A stretch of DNA of 64,000 nucleotides from Taibaiella sp. KBW10 (GCF_003852495.1 NZ_QAJI01000003.1:718687-782686), one strand, 5' to 3'; positions 16,055 to 26,924 are shown, counted from the first letter of the stretch. A program made the numbers and translations. Notes: a model not told the origin generated them from the letters alone.

Positions 16055-19000
16055 TTATTGACCGGCAAAGGTAAAGGTCAGTTTTAACCCTCCTTTGGTA
16101 CTGGTCAGTGGGAATGAAGTGTAGACGTGAGGGAAACTCTGTCTTCTGTCAAAATAAAATTGCAACTGTAAGTTATCGTTAATAATATAATCTATTGTTG
16201 GTGTAATCGCGATTACTTTTTGACCCATTGTAGCCCTGTTTTCATTCAGTGCCATATACGTATTGGATGTGATATCATCTCTGTATGAAAAATCAAATTT
16301 GATGTTCAAATCGTTTTTCAATTTTTTTACGCCAAACAGGCTGAAAGGCAATACAAGTCCTTTAATACGGTAACCCATACCAATAATCCATTCTGTAGAC
16401 CGGGTCTCACTTACCTGGTAATCGATAAGGCTTAAGCTCACGGTACGCGATCTGCCATAATCAAGGCGGATAGAAAGATCGTTTTTAAATGAGGCGTTGA
16501 ATCCAAGAAGCGGCCCAAAGTTCTCTGTTATGGTCATATTAGGTACCTGGAAGAACGGAACGTAGTTGTTGGAATTCGAATCAATAAACGAAGGGAATCC
16601 TACACCAAGCAAATCACTATAATATAGAGAATTCGCAAAAGAGTTCATACTCATCTTACCCGAATAATTATGATTTAAGGTAAACGTATTGAGGATATCG
16701 CTAAACGGTGCTACATTCGATAAGCCGGTATAGCTGATCTTCCAGTTAGGCATCGGAATATAAAACTTGAACGGATTACTTTTTATGTTATCATAATCAT
16801 ACTTCATCAGCGGTATATTCGTCGCGCTTTTACCGGAGTATGCTGCAATGAAGGCAGGAATCAATACATCTTGAGAAAAGCCTGTATATCCTTTCTTATA
16901 ATTAGGATCATTCGGATCTGCTATACCATTAGTATAAGGATTGGTGTTTCCTAACCTATTTGAAATAGTCTGCCTGTTGGCCATAAATTCACGATAACTA
17001 CTGGTCAGCTCTCCTGCTTTTGCATTTTGGAATAATGTGCTCACCCCAATATAAGTCGCACTGAAAGACCCTGTATAATATGGATTCAAGCGTTCATAAA
17101 CACCATTTACCTCGTTATATTTATTGATCTCCGATTGATTACGCGTAAAATTGCTCGACCAGTTCAGATCGATCCTAAAATCCTGCACAGGCTCTAATAC
17201 CGCGCGAATATTATAGGTTTGTGTATAGGTTTGCTGATACATACCGTTAAACAAACTATCTGAAGACAGATTTCCTTTCTTCATCTGCTGATCCAGCCAG
17301 TATCTTGACGGTTGATAGCCTAAGGCAAAATCAAGACCATTACCTCTATTTCTAAAATTCGCGCCCAGATAATTAGTACTATCCATATAGCCCGGCAAAA
17401 TAGTACCCATATTTTCGGTATAGTCTACATTTACCCGCTTAACCATTGTCGCTAAGCGCACCAAGAATTTTTCACCATTACCAATCTCCGGTAAAATGTT
17501 TTGTTTGGCCTTGCGCCATGCAATCATAGCCTTCCTGTACCGTATACGCTCTGCTTTACGCAATTGCTTCAGTGCTTGGCCTATATCGGCGAGCTTCATG
17601 GTATCACTACCTTTCACATCTTTTACCGTTATCGTTTTCCGCTCCGGCCTAGGGGGTACTTTAGATTTATTTTTGTCTACAGCAAGGTTTTTATCACCTT
17701 TCGGCACTGGCGGCTTATTGGGATCTACTTTATCAACCCCAATTTCCATATCGTTCATCATCTTTCCTTTCAGCTTTGAATTTCCATTTTTCAAAACGGT
17801 AGGCGCATTTCTATTTACAGCTTTTAAATATCTGTTCTTATTATATAACTGTCCAAAATTCAGTTCTCCGTTAATCTGCTTTAACTGTGTATTTGTAATC
17901 ACATTACCCTGACTGTGCGCCAGCAATGATGCTGCGGTCCAGTCATAAGTCGCATTATATACAATATTCGCAGACGTCCAATCCAGGAATGGGAATTTCT
18001 TCGTGGGCAAGGTATAAGCTACATCAAACTTCTGACTGAAATAAGTATTTCGCCCAAGACCCAGTATTTTATTATAAAGACTGTCTCTTTTTTCTCCGGT
18101 ATTGATTCTTCCGTAGGGCTCATCTATCCTGGAAATATTAGCCGCCTGATAGTTCACCGATAAACTACGGGTTAGGTCCCAACGCAAGTTATAGTTCCTA
18201 TTCCAAACAAAATTCTTGTAGTAATAAGCAGGCATCGGATAGCCACCGTCATCTACATCTCTAAGTATCGTTTCACTAAATGTCCGGTCCAGATTGCTCC
18301 GGAACGTAAAGGTATTGGGGAGGTAATTAATATTAAAATCTTTAATAAATTGTAACCATACAGACTTCGATTTGATTCTTTTCTTAAAAGGCTCAAAAGG
18401 TTTTACCGTAAGCGCATAGGTATACCCCAGACTCATCTTTTGGTCTGTAAATTCGTTGCTTTGTATTAAAGGATTGCGGTTGAACTGGCGCAAATAGGAA
18501 TAACTGAGATCAAAGTTTTTAGCACTCCAAGGCATTGGTTTTTTCTGCTTCGCAGGATTACCCAAAATACGCATATTGGTGATATTAAAACTGGTAATCG
18601 AATTATAATCCTGTGCTGCCTGTAAGGCATTGGTGCGTGCCTGACCCGATAACGTTCTTAATTTATCGGTCAAACTGATGTCAACATCATAAGGATCATA
18701 TTCCGGATTGCTGGTAGACTGGTTATACCCGATAAATACCGGTAATTGTACCCCCCAGTTTTTAGGCATGATCTTGCCAAGATTCAAATTCGCATTTCCC
18801 TGATATTGATAATAATCGTCCCGGAAACGGTCGTTCACTCTTTGATCGATGCTTCCATAACCTTTTGTGTGCATTGTTCCGGCAACATGTACAGAGCCAA
18901 AATCGGCCAGCTGCACATTCACCTGCCCTGAAGCGGCATATCCTGCCTTTTCATCCAGCCCCACATTACGCAATTCATCAAACCAAACTTCCGTACATTT

Positions 19001-22000
19001 GGGCAACCCGTCATCCGCAGGAGTCTGTGGTGTTTTCTTAGGATTGAGCACCCCAAGCATTATATTTTTAACTTCGCCTATATTCGGATTTCCGATTACT
19101 CTTATTACTCTTCCGTTTCGGTCTAAGCCATCGTAATTATTGGCCACAGGAAAATTATCACTATTCCGCTTAGACTTTAAATCGACCAGATCCTGAAGTA
19201 TGATATGTAAATTATTTTGCAGCGGCCATATCGCTTCGGCAGAAGCAGCACCCGGTTCTGTTATTTTCAAAGGAACCTGATATTCGTAGTAGTTACGCAC
19301 ATAGTCAGAACCTATACGGATAAAGGCTGTCACATCACCATCCCTCAAGGCCTGCTGGTCTTCTACGGACTCTGCATGGATAAACATTTTCAGTTCTTTG
19401 TACTGACGCATATCAGTACCAACCTCTTTAAACACCGCTCTTGAATCTCCGTCTTTCAAACCACATACCTGCAAGGAAAGCGATTGCTCATCGGCATTAA
19501 ATTGCTGACCTGTTGTAGACAGCTGTTGCTGCTTCAAAATACCTGGCGGGCTCACATATTTAACCGGTGTTCTAAAACTATTCTGATCTACACTTACCGT
19601 TGTTAAGCCATATGGTGTACTTGCGATATCTGCTGGTGTTAAAGGTTCGCCCGGATTAGTCAGGGAGAAATTGTATTTTCTCCAGATACTTCTGTCTAAT
19701 TGTAATTGGGCAAAACGCATCACGACACTGTCCTCAAATCCGTTAAGGAACATTCTCATGAAACGGATAGAACGAAAATCACTAATACCACCTACCGCAG
19801 CAGAATAACTTCTGATCGGAATTTTGAACTGATACCAGGTATTTTCGGTGACCCTGCCATCGGGCAGTTTCACATTAGTCGCCACATTTTTATCTACCAG
19901 ATAAGGCGTAGTTCCCACCACCATATTGGGTTCAATTTTTACCCGATACTGGTAATAAGCTTCTATTTCATTTAAGGTATTGTCTCTGTTAATGTCTTCA
20001 GATTCAGGAATAGAACTTCCTGCAGTGGTCGTTGCATTATTGCCAGATAAAATGGGCGCATTCCCCTGAGGATTATTAAAATAACGGTATCTTTTTAAGA
20101 TAGAAGCCTTTTCAGTATCATAACTTGTAGCATAGAAGTGCTTAAAGTTATCTGAAGCAGGGTCCTCCTGTAATTTTAAATAGGCATCGGAAGTCGGCCC
20201 TAATAACGTACGCATCTTACCCAAAAAGGAAGATTCAAAAAATTGACGCTCATCCTGATCATCAAGCTCATCATATCCAACATCCTGCACCTCTCTGGCA
20301 TTGGGTTGTTGATCAAAGGCCCTTACAATTTGCTGCTGAAACTTTGGCACCCTTCCCCATACTGTTTCATCCAATTTAGTGGGATCTTTAGGATAGGGAA
20401 CACCATTTTCAAAGGACAAACGGGAATCTTTCAATACATCTTCAGATACATTACCCAAATTGAAATAAAGGTAACCCCCACGGCTAGTCCCGTTGTACAT
20501 AAAAGGATCCAACATCCAAAAGGTAATATATTCTACATTCGTTTGTTCGAAATCACTTTGTTCAATTGCACGTTGAATACCACCCCATCTTCCCGAAGGA
20601 TTCAGGAGTTCTCCGGTTGCAGGATTGACATTAGTCGGATCGAAGTTATAAGGACCGCGTATTTTCGGATTGTAGTTCAGGTCAAAAGTGGTCAGGATAC
20701 TTTGTGTAGAAATAACTGATTTTTTGGGAAAAACTTCCACCTGGGGTACTTGTCTCCAATAATCCTGCTGTACCGTATCATCGCGTACACTTTGCGGTGC
20801 CGATGTTCCACCACCATTAAGTACCGGCTCAATATTATACCATGCCAGATTTGCACGGTTATACCCTATTTTCAAGTCATTAGAAGCATTGGCTTCCGGA
20901 AACAGAATATTATTCGTAGGTCCAGTTGCATCAAAAGGGATACTGGATAAAGTCCAGCTATTTACGGGATACCGTAAATCGTAAGAGTTTGCTGCACCTT
21001 CAAAGTCATCGACATATACGGTACCGCCTTCATCGCCCGCAATACCATTGATAAATTTAGAGTGCCCGGGGAAGATCCCGGCTACTTCTGCACTGGCAGA
21101 GATCAAAGAAGGTGCCGATGTACTATAAAAAGGCAGAATCTTATCTAATGCCCTGGTTAATCCCGGTAGTTCAGACTGGTAATTCATGTCTGCCCCTAAT
21201 ACCGTATTCTTGATAGGGTCATAGCCAGAGATCACTTTTTGCGTATACGGTCTTTCTGTAAGACGCATATAAGTAGCCCCTAAAGTGAGCTTATCACTGG
21301 CATAATAATCCAGTCGGGTACCCATAAAGTTCTGTACGTTTTGCCCAAAGGCCGCATTGTCTTCGTAAGAGATATTGATCGGCACACCGGAATTAAGGAT
21401 GCCCTGATTCAGCATTTTTACGACACCCATACTGTAATCAATCTGGTAATCGGTGCCTTCCATTAATTTCTGGCCACCAGCCGAAACGGTTACAGAGCCC
21501 TGGGGAATATTAAAGCCATTCAACCTGATCTCAGCGCCACCGCCAGAAGACTGATATTCTCCTGTGATCAGGAAACGATTGTTCTGTTGTTGCTGTATGG
21601 CTACTGTTTTTGTAGAATCATACAATATTTGATACAGGTATTTATTTTCCAAAGCGGGATTACCGCCTAATGCCGGCTTTAAGGAACTTCCGAAAGGCTG
21701 CAAGGTCGGGAACATTACTTTCCCCTGTTGGGAATTTATCGTAATGCCCTCTACATAGTCAAACACCCCGTCCGGTCCCGGATCATTTTGAGGGTTCAGA
21801 CGATCAAGATTCAAGAGACTAATCAGGGGTACACCTGCCTGAGGGCCTTCGGGTAAAAATCGTTTATTCCCTCCACCAGGATCCTGGTAGACGACATTCA
21901 AGCGGAACTTATCTTTAGATATGTTTACGCCTTGTAGCGCGTATACATTCTTCATCATCAGATTCCATATAGGTAAAGTGACTCTTGCTGAGGTCCCTTT

Positions 22001-23518
22001 TAATAATTTAAGGAAAATTACTTTTTGTGATGTGCTGTCCGGGGGTAATTCTTCGGAAAACTCACCCACCTGATACACTTTTCCATTATACGTATAGCGG
22101 TAAGCCACCGCGATAACGTCATCGGCATTGGGCGTTGTGTTGATAGACACATAGCCTAACTGCGGTTGAAAATTATATTCATTATCATTTAGCTTTCTCA
22201 GCGTCACGCGCTGAAATTCATTACCTTCTTTCAGCCCCAAAGAAATGGCGCCTTGACTGGCGGTACTTTGCATTCTTACGATCGGGTTCTGCTGCAGGTT
22301 GTTGTACAATGCATTTGCTCTGTTGTCGGGCAATGCTGTTGTTGAACCCGTAACCAGACTCGTATTATAGGGATTTGCCTCTCCTAAATCCATAAACGCA
22401 AGTGCATCTCTAATGCCTTGTGTACTTCCGGTTCTGTTGGTTACCCATACCTCTACTTTGCTGATCACAGCCTGAGAATTAATAATCGGGAAATTCTGTA
22501 ATGCTTTATCGTAATTGTTATAAAAGTATTGTCCTAAAAGGAAGTGTTTATTCTCCTCATAATCATTAGCCATTATCTCAAAATCAAGTGTTTGAGCGCC
22601 CCCTTTAACGGTCATGCTTCTACGCTGTGATTTTTGCTGCGACACAACACCGGTCACCCATAACTTACCAAACTGTAATTGTGCTTTGGCACCGAATAAA
22701 GAAGATACCCCGGATATAAGGCTGCTTCGTAAAGGGAAGCTTACATTACCCAATTCGATTTTCTTAATGATCTCATCATCTTTTCCGCTGTATTCGAGCT
22801 TACGCATTTCCTGCATATCTCCAAAATTGGACAAGGTGTTATTGCTGATGTTCAGCTTCATCTTATCTCCGATTTTGGCCACCAACTGCACATTCATCAT
22901 CATGTCAAAGTCAGGAACCGTATATTTCTGAGAGCGTAATGGGATATTTGGGTTCTTCAGGTTTTGAGAATAAAACCCCGCCAGTATCGTCAGGTTTCCC
23001 TGTGGCTTTATATCGAGCTTAGTATTACCAAACAAGCGGTCAAAAACCCCGTCTTTGTATAAAACCGGTAAATCCGGTTTCTTATTAAACATACCCAAAG
23101 CGGAAAGCCGCTCACCGAAATACTCATTTTCGTCTTTGCGGGTTTGGTATTTATAATACTCGTTAAAATCCATGACATATGGATCTTTCACGTTTTCACC
23201 GCCAATTTTTTCGGTAAAGATGTATTTGTTAGAGTCGGGATCGTACTCGACCTCTTTCTTAAGATTTTTGGGATCAGAAAGCCCAAACCGGCTGGCCGCA
23301 CTTGTATCCGGGCCTGCAGTTTTCTTGTCCGGAGTAGGAAATTTTAAGGTATCCGACGGACTAATATCCTCTGGTTCATCCAAAGGTTCATCAGCGTCAA
23401 TCTCGGTGGCAGCACCCATAGGGTCGAGGCCGCCCGTCGCTATTTGCACCACAAAAAATGTGGCCACAAAAAATGACAATATCTTCAGTCCGAATGCTAT
23501 GTTCTTTTTACGCTTCAA
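16055..23518 (-). CDS. sprA: SprA, type IX secretion outer-membrane translocon
   Basis: SprA (Sov in Porphyromonas) is the giant outer-membrane beta-barrel through which type IX substrates leave the periplasm; it is also required for gliding where that occurs. The 2487-residue product has the expected length. It has an N-terminal hydrophobic segment (IAFGLKILSFFVATFFVV), alternating beta-strand pattern throughout, the SprA family segments GNLTILAGFYSQN, VTGVVSQQKSQRRSMTVKGG and DDFEGAANSYDLRYPVNSW, and an aromatic C-terminal strand ending LTFTFAGQ. A Lys/Pro-rich stretch near residues 1880-1950 (KPPVPKGDK, KVPPRPERK) interrupts the barrel. Translation starts at TTG 23518, with GGAG nine bases upstream; no ATG fits before the signal segment. 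It follows ruvA by 43 bases. Confidence 0.97.
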   Translation of the reverse strand: MKRKKNIAFGLKILSFFVATFFVVQIATGGLDPMGAATEIDADEPLDEPEDISPSDTLKFPTPDKKTAGPDTSAASRFGLSDPKNLKKEVEYDPDSNKYIFTEKIGGENVKDPYVMDFNEYYKYQTRKDENEYFGERLSALGMFNKKPDLPVLYKDGVFDRLFGNTKLDIKPQGNLTILAGFYSQNLKNPNIPLRSQKYTVPDFDMMMNVQLVAKIGDKMKLNISNNTLSNFGDMQEMRKLEYSGKDDEIIKKIELGNVSFPLRSSLISGVSSLFGAKAQLQFGKLWVTGVVSQQKSQRRSMTVKGGAQTLDFEIMANDYEENKHFLLGQYFYNNYDKALQNFPIINSQAVISKVEVWVTNRTGSTQGIRDALAFMDLGEANPYNTSLVTGSTTALPDNRANALYNNLQQNPIVRMQSTASQGAISLGLKEGNEFQRVTLRKLNDNEYNFQPQLGYVSINTTPNADDVIAVAYRYTYNGKVYQVGEFSEELPPDSTSQKVIFLKLLKGTSARVTLPIWNLMMKNVYALQGVNISKDKFRLNVVYQDPGGGNKRFLPEGPQAGVPLISLLNLDRLNPQNDPGPDGVFDYVEGITINSQQGKVMFPTLQPFGSSLKPALGGNPALENKYLYQILYDSTKTVAIQQQQNNRFLITGEYQSSGGGAEIRLNGFNIPQGSVTVSAGGQKLMEGTDYQIDYSMGVVKMLNQGILNSGVPINISYEDNAAFGQNVQNFMGTRLDYYASDKLTLGATYMRLTERPYTQKVISGYDPIKNTVLGADMNYQSELPGLTRALDKILPFYSTSAPSLISASAEVAGIFPGHSKFINGIAGDEGGTVYVDDFEGAANSYDLRYPVNSWTLSSIPFDATGPTNNILFPEANASNDLKIGYNRANLAWYNIEPVLNGGGTSAPQSVRDDTVQQDYWRQVPQVEVFPKKSVISTQSILTTFDLNYNPKIRGPYNFDPTNVNPATGELLNPSGRWGGIQRAIEQSDFEQTNVEYITFWMLDPFMYNGTSRGGYLYFNLGNVSEDVLKDSRLSFENGVPYPKDPTKLDETVWGRVPKFQQQIVRAFDQQPNAREVQDVGYDELDDQDERQFFESSFLGKMRTLLGPTSDAYLKLQEDPASDNFKHFYATSYDTEKASILKRYRYFNNPQGNAPILSGNNATTTAGSSIPESEDINRDNTLNEIEAYYQYRVKIEPNMVVGTTPYLVDKNVATNVKLPDGRVTENTWYQFKIPIRSYSAAVGGISDFRSIRFMRMFLNGFEDSVVMRFAQLQLDRSIWRKYNFSLTNPGEPLTPADIASTPYGLTTVSVDQNSFRTPVKYVSPPGILKQQQLSTTGQQFNADEQSLSLQVCGLKDGDSRAVFKEVGTDMRQYKELKMFIHAESVEDQQALRDGDVTAFIRIGSDYVRNYYEYQVPLKITEPGAASAEAIWPLQNNLHIILQDLVDLKSKRNSDNFPVANNYDGLDRNGRVIRVIGNPNIGEVKNIMLGVLNPKKTPQTPADDGLPKCTEVWFDELRNVGLDEKAGYAASGQVNVQLADFGSVHVAGTMHTKGYGSIDQRVNDRFRDDYYQYQGNANLNLGKIMPKNWGVQLPVFIGYNQSTSNPEYDPYDVDISLTDKLRTLSGQARTNALQAAQDYNSITSFNITNMRILGNPAKQKKPMPWSAKNFDLSYSYLRQFNRNPLIQSNEFTDQKMSLGYTYALTVKPFEPFKKRIKSKSVWLQFIKDFNINYLPNTFTFRSNLDRTFSETILRDVDDGGYPMPAYYYKNFVWNRNYNLRWDLTRSLSVNYQAANISRIDEPYGRINTGEKRDSLYNKILGLGRNTYFSQKFDVAYTLPTKKFPFLDWTSANIVYNATYDWTAASLLAHSQGNVITNTQLKQINGELNFGQLYNKNRYLKAVNRNAPTVLKNGNSKLKGKMMNDMEIGVDKVDPNKPPVPKGDKNLAVDKNKSKVPPRPERKTITVKDVKGSDTMKLADIGQALKQLRKAERIRYRKAMIAWRKAKQNILPEIGNGEKFLVRLATMVKRVNVDYTENMGTILPGYMDSTNYLGANFRNRGNGLDFALGYQPSRYWLDQQMKKGNLSSDSLFNGMYQQTYTQTYNIRAVLEPVQDFRIDLNWSSNFTRNQSEINKYNEVNGVYERLNPYYTGSFSATYIGVSTLFQNAKAGELTSSYREFMANRQTISNRLGNTNPYTNGIADPNDPNYKKGYTGFSQDVLIPAFIAAYSGKSATNIPLMKYDYDNIKSNPFKFYIPMPNWKISYTGLSNVAPFSDILNTFTLNHNYSGKMSMNSFANSLYYSDLLGVGFPSFIDSNSNNYVPFFQVPNMTITENFGPLLGFNASFKNDLSIRLDYGRSRTVSLSLIDYQVSETRSTEWIIGMGYRIKGLVLPFSLFGVKKLKNDLNIKFDFSYRDDITSNTYMALNENRATMGQKVIAITPTIDYIINDNLQLQFYFDRRQSFPHVYTSFPLTSTKGGLKLTFTFAGQ

Positions 23519-23527
23519 GTGCTCTTT

Positions 23528-23531
23528 CTCC
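23528..23531 (-). promoter_or_regulatory. Shine-Dalgarno-like GGAG deciding the sprA TTG start
   Basis: Reads GGAG on the minus strand with nine bases to the TTG at 23518. Such a match is uncommon in this window and supports the non-ATG start. Confidence 0.6.
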
Positions 23532-23561
23532 GTTTGTTTATATAAATACGCTTACTATTAA

Positions 23562-24146
23562 TTATAAATTTTTCAATGCCGTTTTGATGAGTTCTTCTAC
23601 TGAATGCTCATCAGTCAATAATGGTTTTGATTTTTGAATGGCTGCTTCTGCACCCGCTTTAGGAATACCTAAACCTAACAATGCATTTAACGCATCTTGC
23701 TCTAAAGTATTGCGCCCTGAACTTATATTTTCCAGGTCAGTGGTATCTTCGGGAAGTTTTCCTTTTAGCTCCAAAATAATGCGTTGCGCTGTTTTGGCAC
23801 CAATCCCTTTTACCTTTTCCAAAGCCTTACTATCCCCGTTCATGATAATTCGGGAAAGATCATTTGCCGTTAATGAAGACAGCAAAATACGGGAAGTAGC
23901 AGCTCCTACTCCCGAAACACTCAATAATTTTTGAAAGGCTTCTTTTTCAAGCGTGCTTGAAAAACCATACAATACCCAGGCATCTTCACGTACTTGCAAG
24001 TGTGTGTAGAGCTTTGCAAGCTTCTTGTCTTTGATGGCTTCATAGGTATTAAGGGTGATATGCACTTCATAGCCCAGGCCATTTATGTCAATAAATGTTT
24101 GAGAGGGGCTTAGGTCTACCAACTTTCCTTCTAAATATCCGATCAT
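23562..24146 (-). CDS. ruvA: Holliday junction branch migration protein RuvA
   Basis: RuvA tetramers bind Holliday junctions and load the RuvB motor. The 194-residue product shows the N-terminal OB fold (MIGYLEGKLVDLSPSQTFIDINGLGYEVHITLNTYE, LQVREDAWVLYGFSS), two helix-hairpin-helix motifs (LLSVSGVGAATSRILLSSL and LEKVKGIGAKTAQRIILELKGKL) and the mobile domain III at 145-194 that contacts RuvB (LEQDALNALLGLGIPKAGAEAAI). The ATG at 24146 fits the family start. It leads an apparent operon with sprA. Confidence 0.97.
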   Translation of the reverse strand: MIGYLEGKLVDLSPSQTFIDINGLGYEVHITLNTYEAIKDKKLAKLYTHLQVREDAWVLYGFSSTLEKEAFQKLLSVSGVGAATSRILLSSLTANDLSRIIMNGDSKALEKVKGIGAKTAQRIILELKGKLPEDTTDLENISSGRNTLEQDALNALLGLGIPKAGAEAAIQKSKPLLTDEHSVEELIKTALKNL

Positions 24147-24188
24147 TTATACTTATTATATGATATTATATCACTATATCCAAACGAA

Positions 24189-24216
24189 AAAACGCTGTTA
24201 AAAAGTACAGCGTTTT
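24189..24216 (-). terminator. terminator after the 24257 barrel gene
   Basis: Ten perfect pairs (24189-24198 with 24207-24216) with an eight-base loop, followed by Ts on the minus strand, 40 bases after the barrel stop. It separates that gene from ruvA. Confidence 0.85.
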
Positions 24217-24256
24217 CTAATTAATTTTTATCCGTATTAAATTTAATTACTATACT

Positions 24257-25267
24257 TTATCTCCACCATGCATTCGCTCTCTTATTAATTTTCCAAAAGA
24301 AGTTGAGCGAAATAGTGGAATACATATCTTTAGTGTTTGGATCTCCTCTGTATTCACCGGCTGCATGCTTTATACCCGGTGCGATTTCAAAGGTTTTATC
24401 AGCCATAACCTTTGCCTGACCAGCCTTGTATCCTTCATTTAAGAATCCGATATCAAAACGCAAAGGATCTACATATTTCCCACTCACATCGTCTAAATAA
24501 TCGGTAAGTGCATAGCGCATTACATATTCCAATCCCAGTCCTAAACCTTTTCCTAAATCTACGCGGAAACCGATACCGGCCGGTATCACGATGGCGTATT
24601 GATTATAAGCAGCAGGATAGCCGGGTTTATCAAAGTTTTGTCCTTCGGTATGTAATGGTCTCAAATCGACCCATTTCTTATATTGAGTAGTATAATCTAC
24701 GGTAATGGAACCTCTTGGATTGAAATAGATACCTCCAACACCGACCATAAGGTACGGTTGGAACCTGGATTTGGCCAAGCGGCTGTTTTCCCAGTTGGTA
24801 AACAGTTCCATAGGACTGATTTCTACCATTAAAGAAGATTCCCAGATATTCGTTTTTACATCTAAATTACGATAGTAACGTTGCACATAATCATCACTGA
24901 TAGACGAGGCTTTTTCTGCTCCGCTTTTGTTCCAAACATCATTAGCATATAAGGTACCATTGGCAATGCTTAAGCGGAAAGATAAACCCGGAATATGTGT
25001 ATAACGGCCATAAATACCACCCATCACCTTCATATTTTTCCAATAATCAGAATTACCGTAATGATCAAGTGCGGACTTTGCTCCTACATCTCCCCACATA
25101 TCTGACATACCGAGATTTACACCTAAAGAAAATCCACGCTGATCAATGTATTTTATATCGGGTTGTAGCCAATCACGTTTTGTTTTTTGAGCAGTACCAG
25201 AATTTGCCCACAGTAAGCCTGCAGCCAAAAGTCCGATATTGAACGTATTACGTAATAAATTCCGCAT
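24257..25267 (-). CDS. DUF6089-like outer-membrane beta-barrel protein
   Basis: A 336-residue exported protein: signal peptide MRNLLRNTFNIGLLAAGLLWANSGTAQ, then short amphipathic beta strands typical of an eight-stranded outer-membrane barrel (FSLGVNLGMSDMWGDVG, FRLSIANGTLYANDVW, FQPYLMVGVGGIYFNPRG, LGLGLEYVMRYALTDYLDDVSGKYVDP). The last motif, TDYLDDVSG-Y-DP, is shared almost unchanged with the protein at 28197-29069 and marks the DUF6089 group of PorG-like barrels. PorG itself is a type IX component in Porphyromonas; I cannot say whether this one is. It has its own terminator and is transcribed toward ruvA-sprA. Confidence 0.85.
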   Translation of the reverse strand: MRNLLRNTFNIGLLAAGLLWANSGTAQKTKRDWLQPDIKYIDQRGFSLGVNLGMSDMWGDVGAKSALDHYGNSDYWKNMKVMGGIYGRYTHIPGLSFRLSIANGTLYANDVWNKSGAEKASSISDDYVQRYYRNLDVKTNIWESSLMVEISPMELFTNWENSRLAKSRFQPYLMVGVGGIYFNPRGSITVDYTTQYKKWVDLRPLHTEGQNFDKPGYPAAYNQYAIVIPAGIGFRVDLGKGLGLGLEYVMRYALTDYLDDVSGKYVDPLRFDIGFLNEGYKAGQAKVMADKTFEIAPGIKHAAGEYRGDPNTKDMYSTISLNFFWKINKRANAWWR

Positions 25268-25393
25268 AGTTGGTTATTTATTTTAAGCTATGAAAGTATA
25301 ATTTTTTTACTAAAATTTAAAGAAAATCCTAAAATTCTTCTAAAAAAGCCTAAATATCTAAAATATATCTTAATAATACAAGCTTTAGTATAT

Positions 25394-26896
25394 TTATATT
25401 TCTTCTTTGATATGTAGTAAATCGTTGCTGCGCTTCACTATAGTGGCATACAAGGCTGCATCTTTTTCAAGAGATTGCCCATAAGACGGAATCAGCTCCT
25501 TCATCCGAATTGCCCATCCGTTCTCCTTCATTTCTTTAGGAAAACACCTTTCGATTAACTTGATCATGATCGGCACTGCGGTAGAGGCACCGGGAGAGGC
25601 TCCTAATAGGCCGGAGATAGATCCATCAGCAGCGGTAATCACCTCTGTACCAAATTGTAAGACGCCACCTTTCTCCTTATCTTTCTTAATTACCTGCACC
25701 CTTTGGCCAGCCACTTCTAAGGCCCAATCTTCGGCTTTTGCATTAGGAAAATATTCCCTTAATGCTTCTAAACGGTCTTTCGGCTTTTGCATCACTTGCT
25801 CAATAAGGTATTTCGTGAGCGAGACATTGGCCAACCCTGCCCTTACCATAGGGTATATATTGTTCCCTTTAATAGAACAAGGTAGGTCCCAATAGGAACC
25901 TTGCTTTAGGAATTTGGTAGAGAATCCGGCATAAGGGCCGAATAATAATTCTTTTTTACCATTAATGACCCGCGTATCTAAATGGGGAACAGACATTGGT
26001 GGTGCACCCACCGCTGCTTTACCATACACTTTCGCTTTATGTTGGGCAATAATATCGGGATTCACACAACGCAGCCACTGGCCGCTTACCGGGAATCCGC
26101 CAAAACCTTTTCCTTCGGGAATGCCCGATTTTTGGATTAAGGATAAGGCTCTGCCACCTGCACCGACAAAAACAAATTTCGCATTCACTTTAAAGGTTTT
26201 GCCCTGATCAAGATCTGCTACTTTTACGCTCCAGCTCTGATCTGCATTTCTGGACAGGTTTTTCACCTCGTGGTGATAGTGAAAAGCGACATTTTCTTCT
26301 TTGCCTATCGCTTCAAAAAGAAAGGTCGATAAAGCGCCAAAATTTACGTCTGTACCCGTCGCCACACGCGTTGCGGCTACTTTTTCATCAGCCGCTCTCC
26401 CTTCCATTATTAACGGTGCCCACTTCCGAATTACCTCTTTATCTTCTGAATACTCCATTGCAGCAAAAGCATGATGGGGTTTCAACAATTCGTATCGCTG
26501 TTTTAGGTAGGCAATATTCTTCTCTCCTATCACAAAACTCATATGAGGTGTTTGTGCTAAAAATGCTTCCGGTCCTTTGATCTTTCCTTTTTCCAGCAGA
26601 TATGCCCAAAACTGTTTTGACAATTCAAATTGCTCATTAATCCCAAAAGCCTTAACCGTTTCTACCGATCCGTCTGGTCTTTCAGGTGTATAATTCAGCT
26701 CGCATAAGGCGGCATGTCCGGTACCGGCATTATTCCAGGCATCGGAACTTTCGGCCGCAATGGCGCCCAGTCGTTCATAAATAGCAATAGAAGCATTGGG
26801 CTGTAAGATTTTCAACATTGCGCCTAGCGTGGCACTCATTATTCCTGCACCAATTAACACGATATCGTACGAGGCATCGCTTCCAGAATGAGACAT
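25394..26896 (-). CDS. mqo: malate:quinone oxidoreductase
   Basis: A peripheral membrane flavoenzyme that oxidises malate to oxaloacetate and passes electrons to quinone, replacing or supplementing malate dehydrogenase. The 500-residue product has the FAD-binding DIVLIGAGIMSATLGAML motif, ERLGAIAAESSDAWNNAGTGHAALCELNYTPE with the family-specific NNAGTGH signature, and the C-terminal GLLGASPGASTAVPIMIKLIERCFP segment. Length matches the family. It has its own -7 element close to the start and lies alone between the DUF6089-like barrel and paaA. Confidence 0.97.
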   Translation of the reverse strand: MSHSGSDASYDIVLIGAGIMSATLGAMLKILQPNASIAIYERLGAIAAESSDAWNNAGTGHAALCELNYTPERPDGSVETVKAFGINEQFELSKQFWAYLLEKGKIKGPEAFLAQTPHMSFVIGEKNIAYLKQRYELLKPHHAFAAMEYSEDKEVIRKWAPLIMEGRAADEKVAATRVATGTDVNFGALSTFLFEAIGKEENVAFHYHHEVKNLSRNADQSWSVKVADLDQGKTFKVNAKFVFVGAGGRALSLIQKSGIPEGKGFGGFPVSGQWLRCVNPDIIAQHKAKVYGKAAVGAPPMSVPHLDTRVINGKKELLFGPYAGFSTKFLKQGSYWDLPCSIKGNNIYPMVRAGLANVSLTKYLIEQVMQKPKDRLEALREYFPNAKAEDWALEVAGQRVQVIKKDKEKGGVLQFGTEVITAADGSISGLLGASPGASTAVPIMIKLIERCFPKEMKENGWAIRMKELIPSYGQSLEKDAALYATIVKRSNDLLHIKEEI

Positions 26897-26916
26897 ATCA
26901 AAACTTTTAAGTTTCG

Positions 26917-26924
26917 CAAAGTTA
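26917..26924 (-). promoter_or_regulatory. -7 element for mqo
   Basis: Reads TAACTTTG on the minus strand, 20 bases before the ATG at 26896; the leader would be only about 14 bases. Confidence 0.5.

Noticed and set aside
16055-23518. numerous plus-strand frames opposite sprA
   Set aside because: They follow the codon structure of sprA on the other strand and are shadows.
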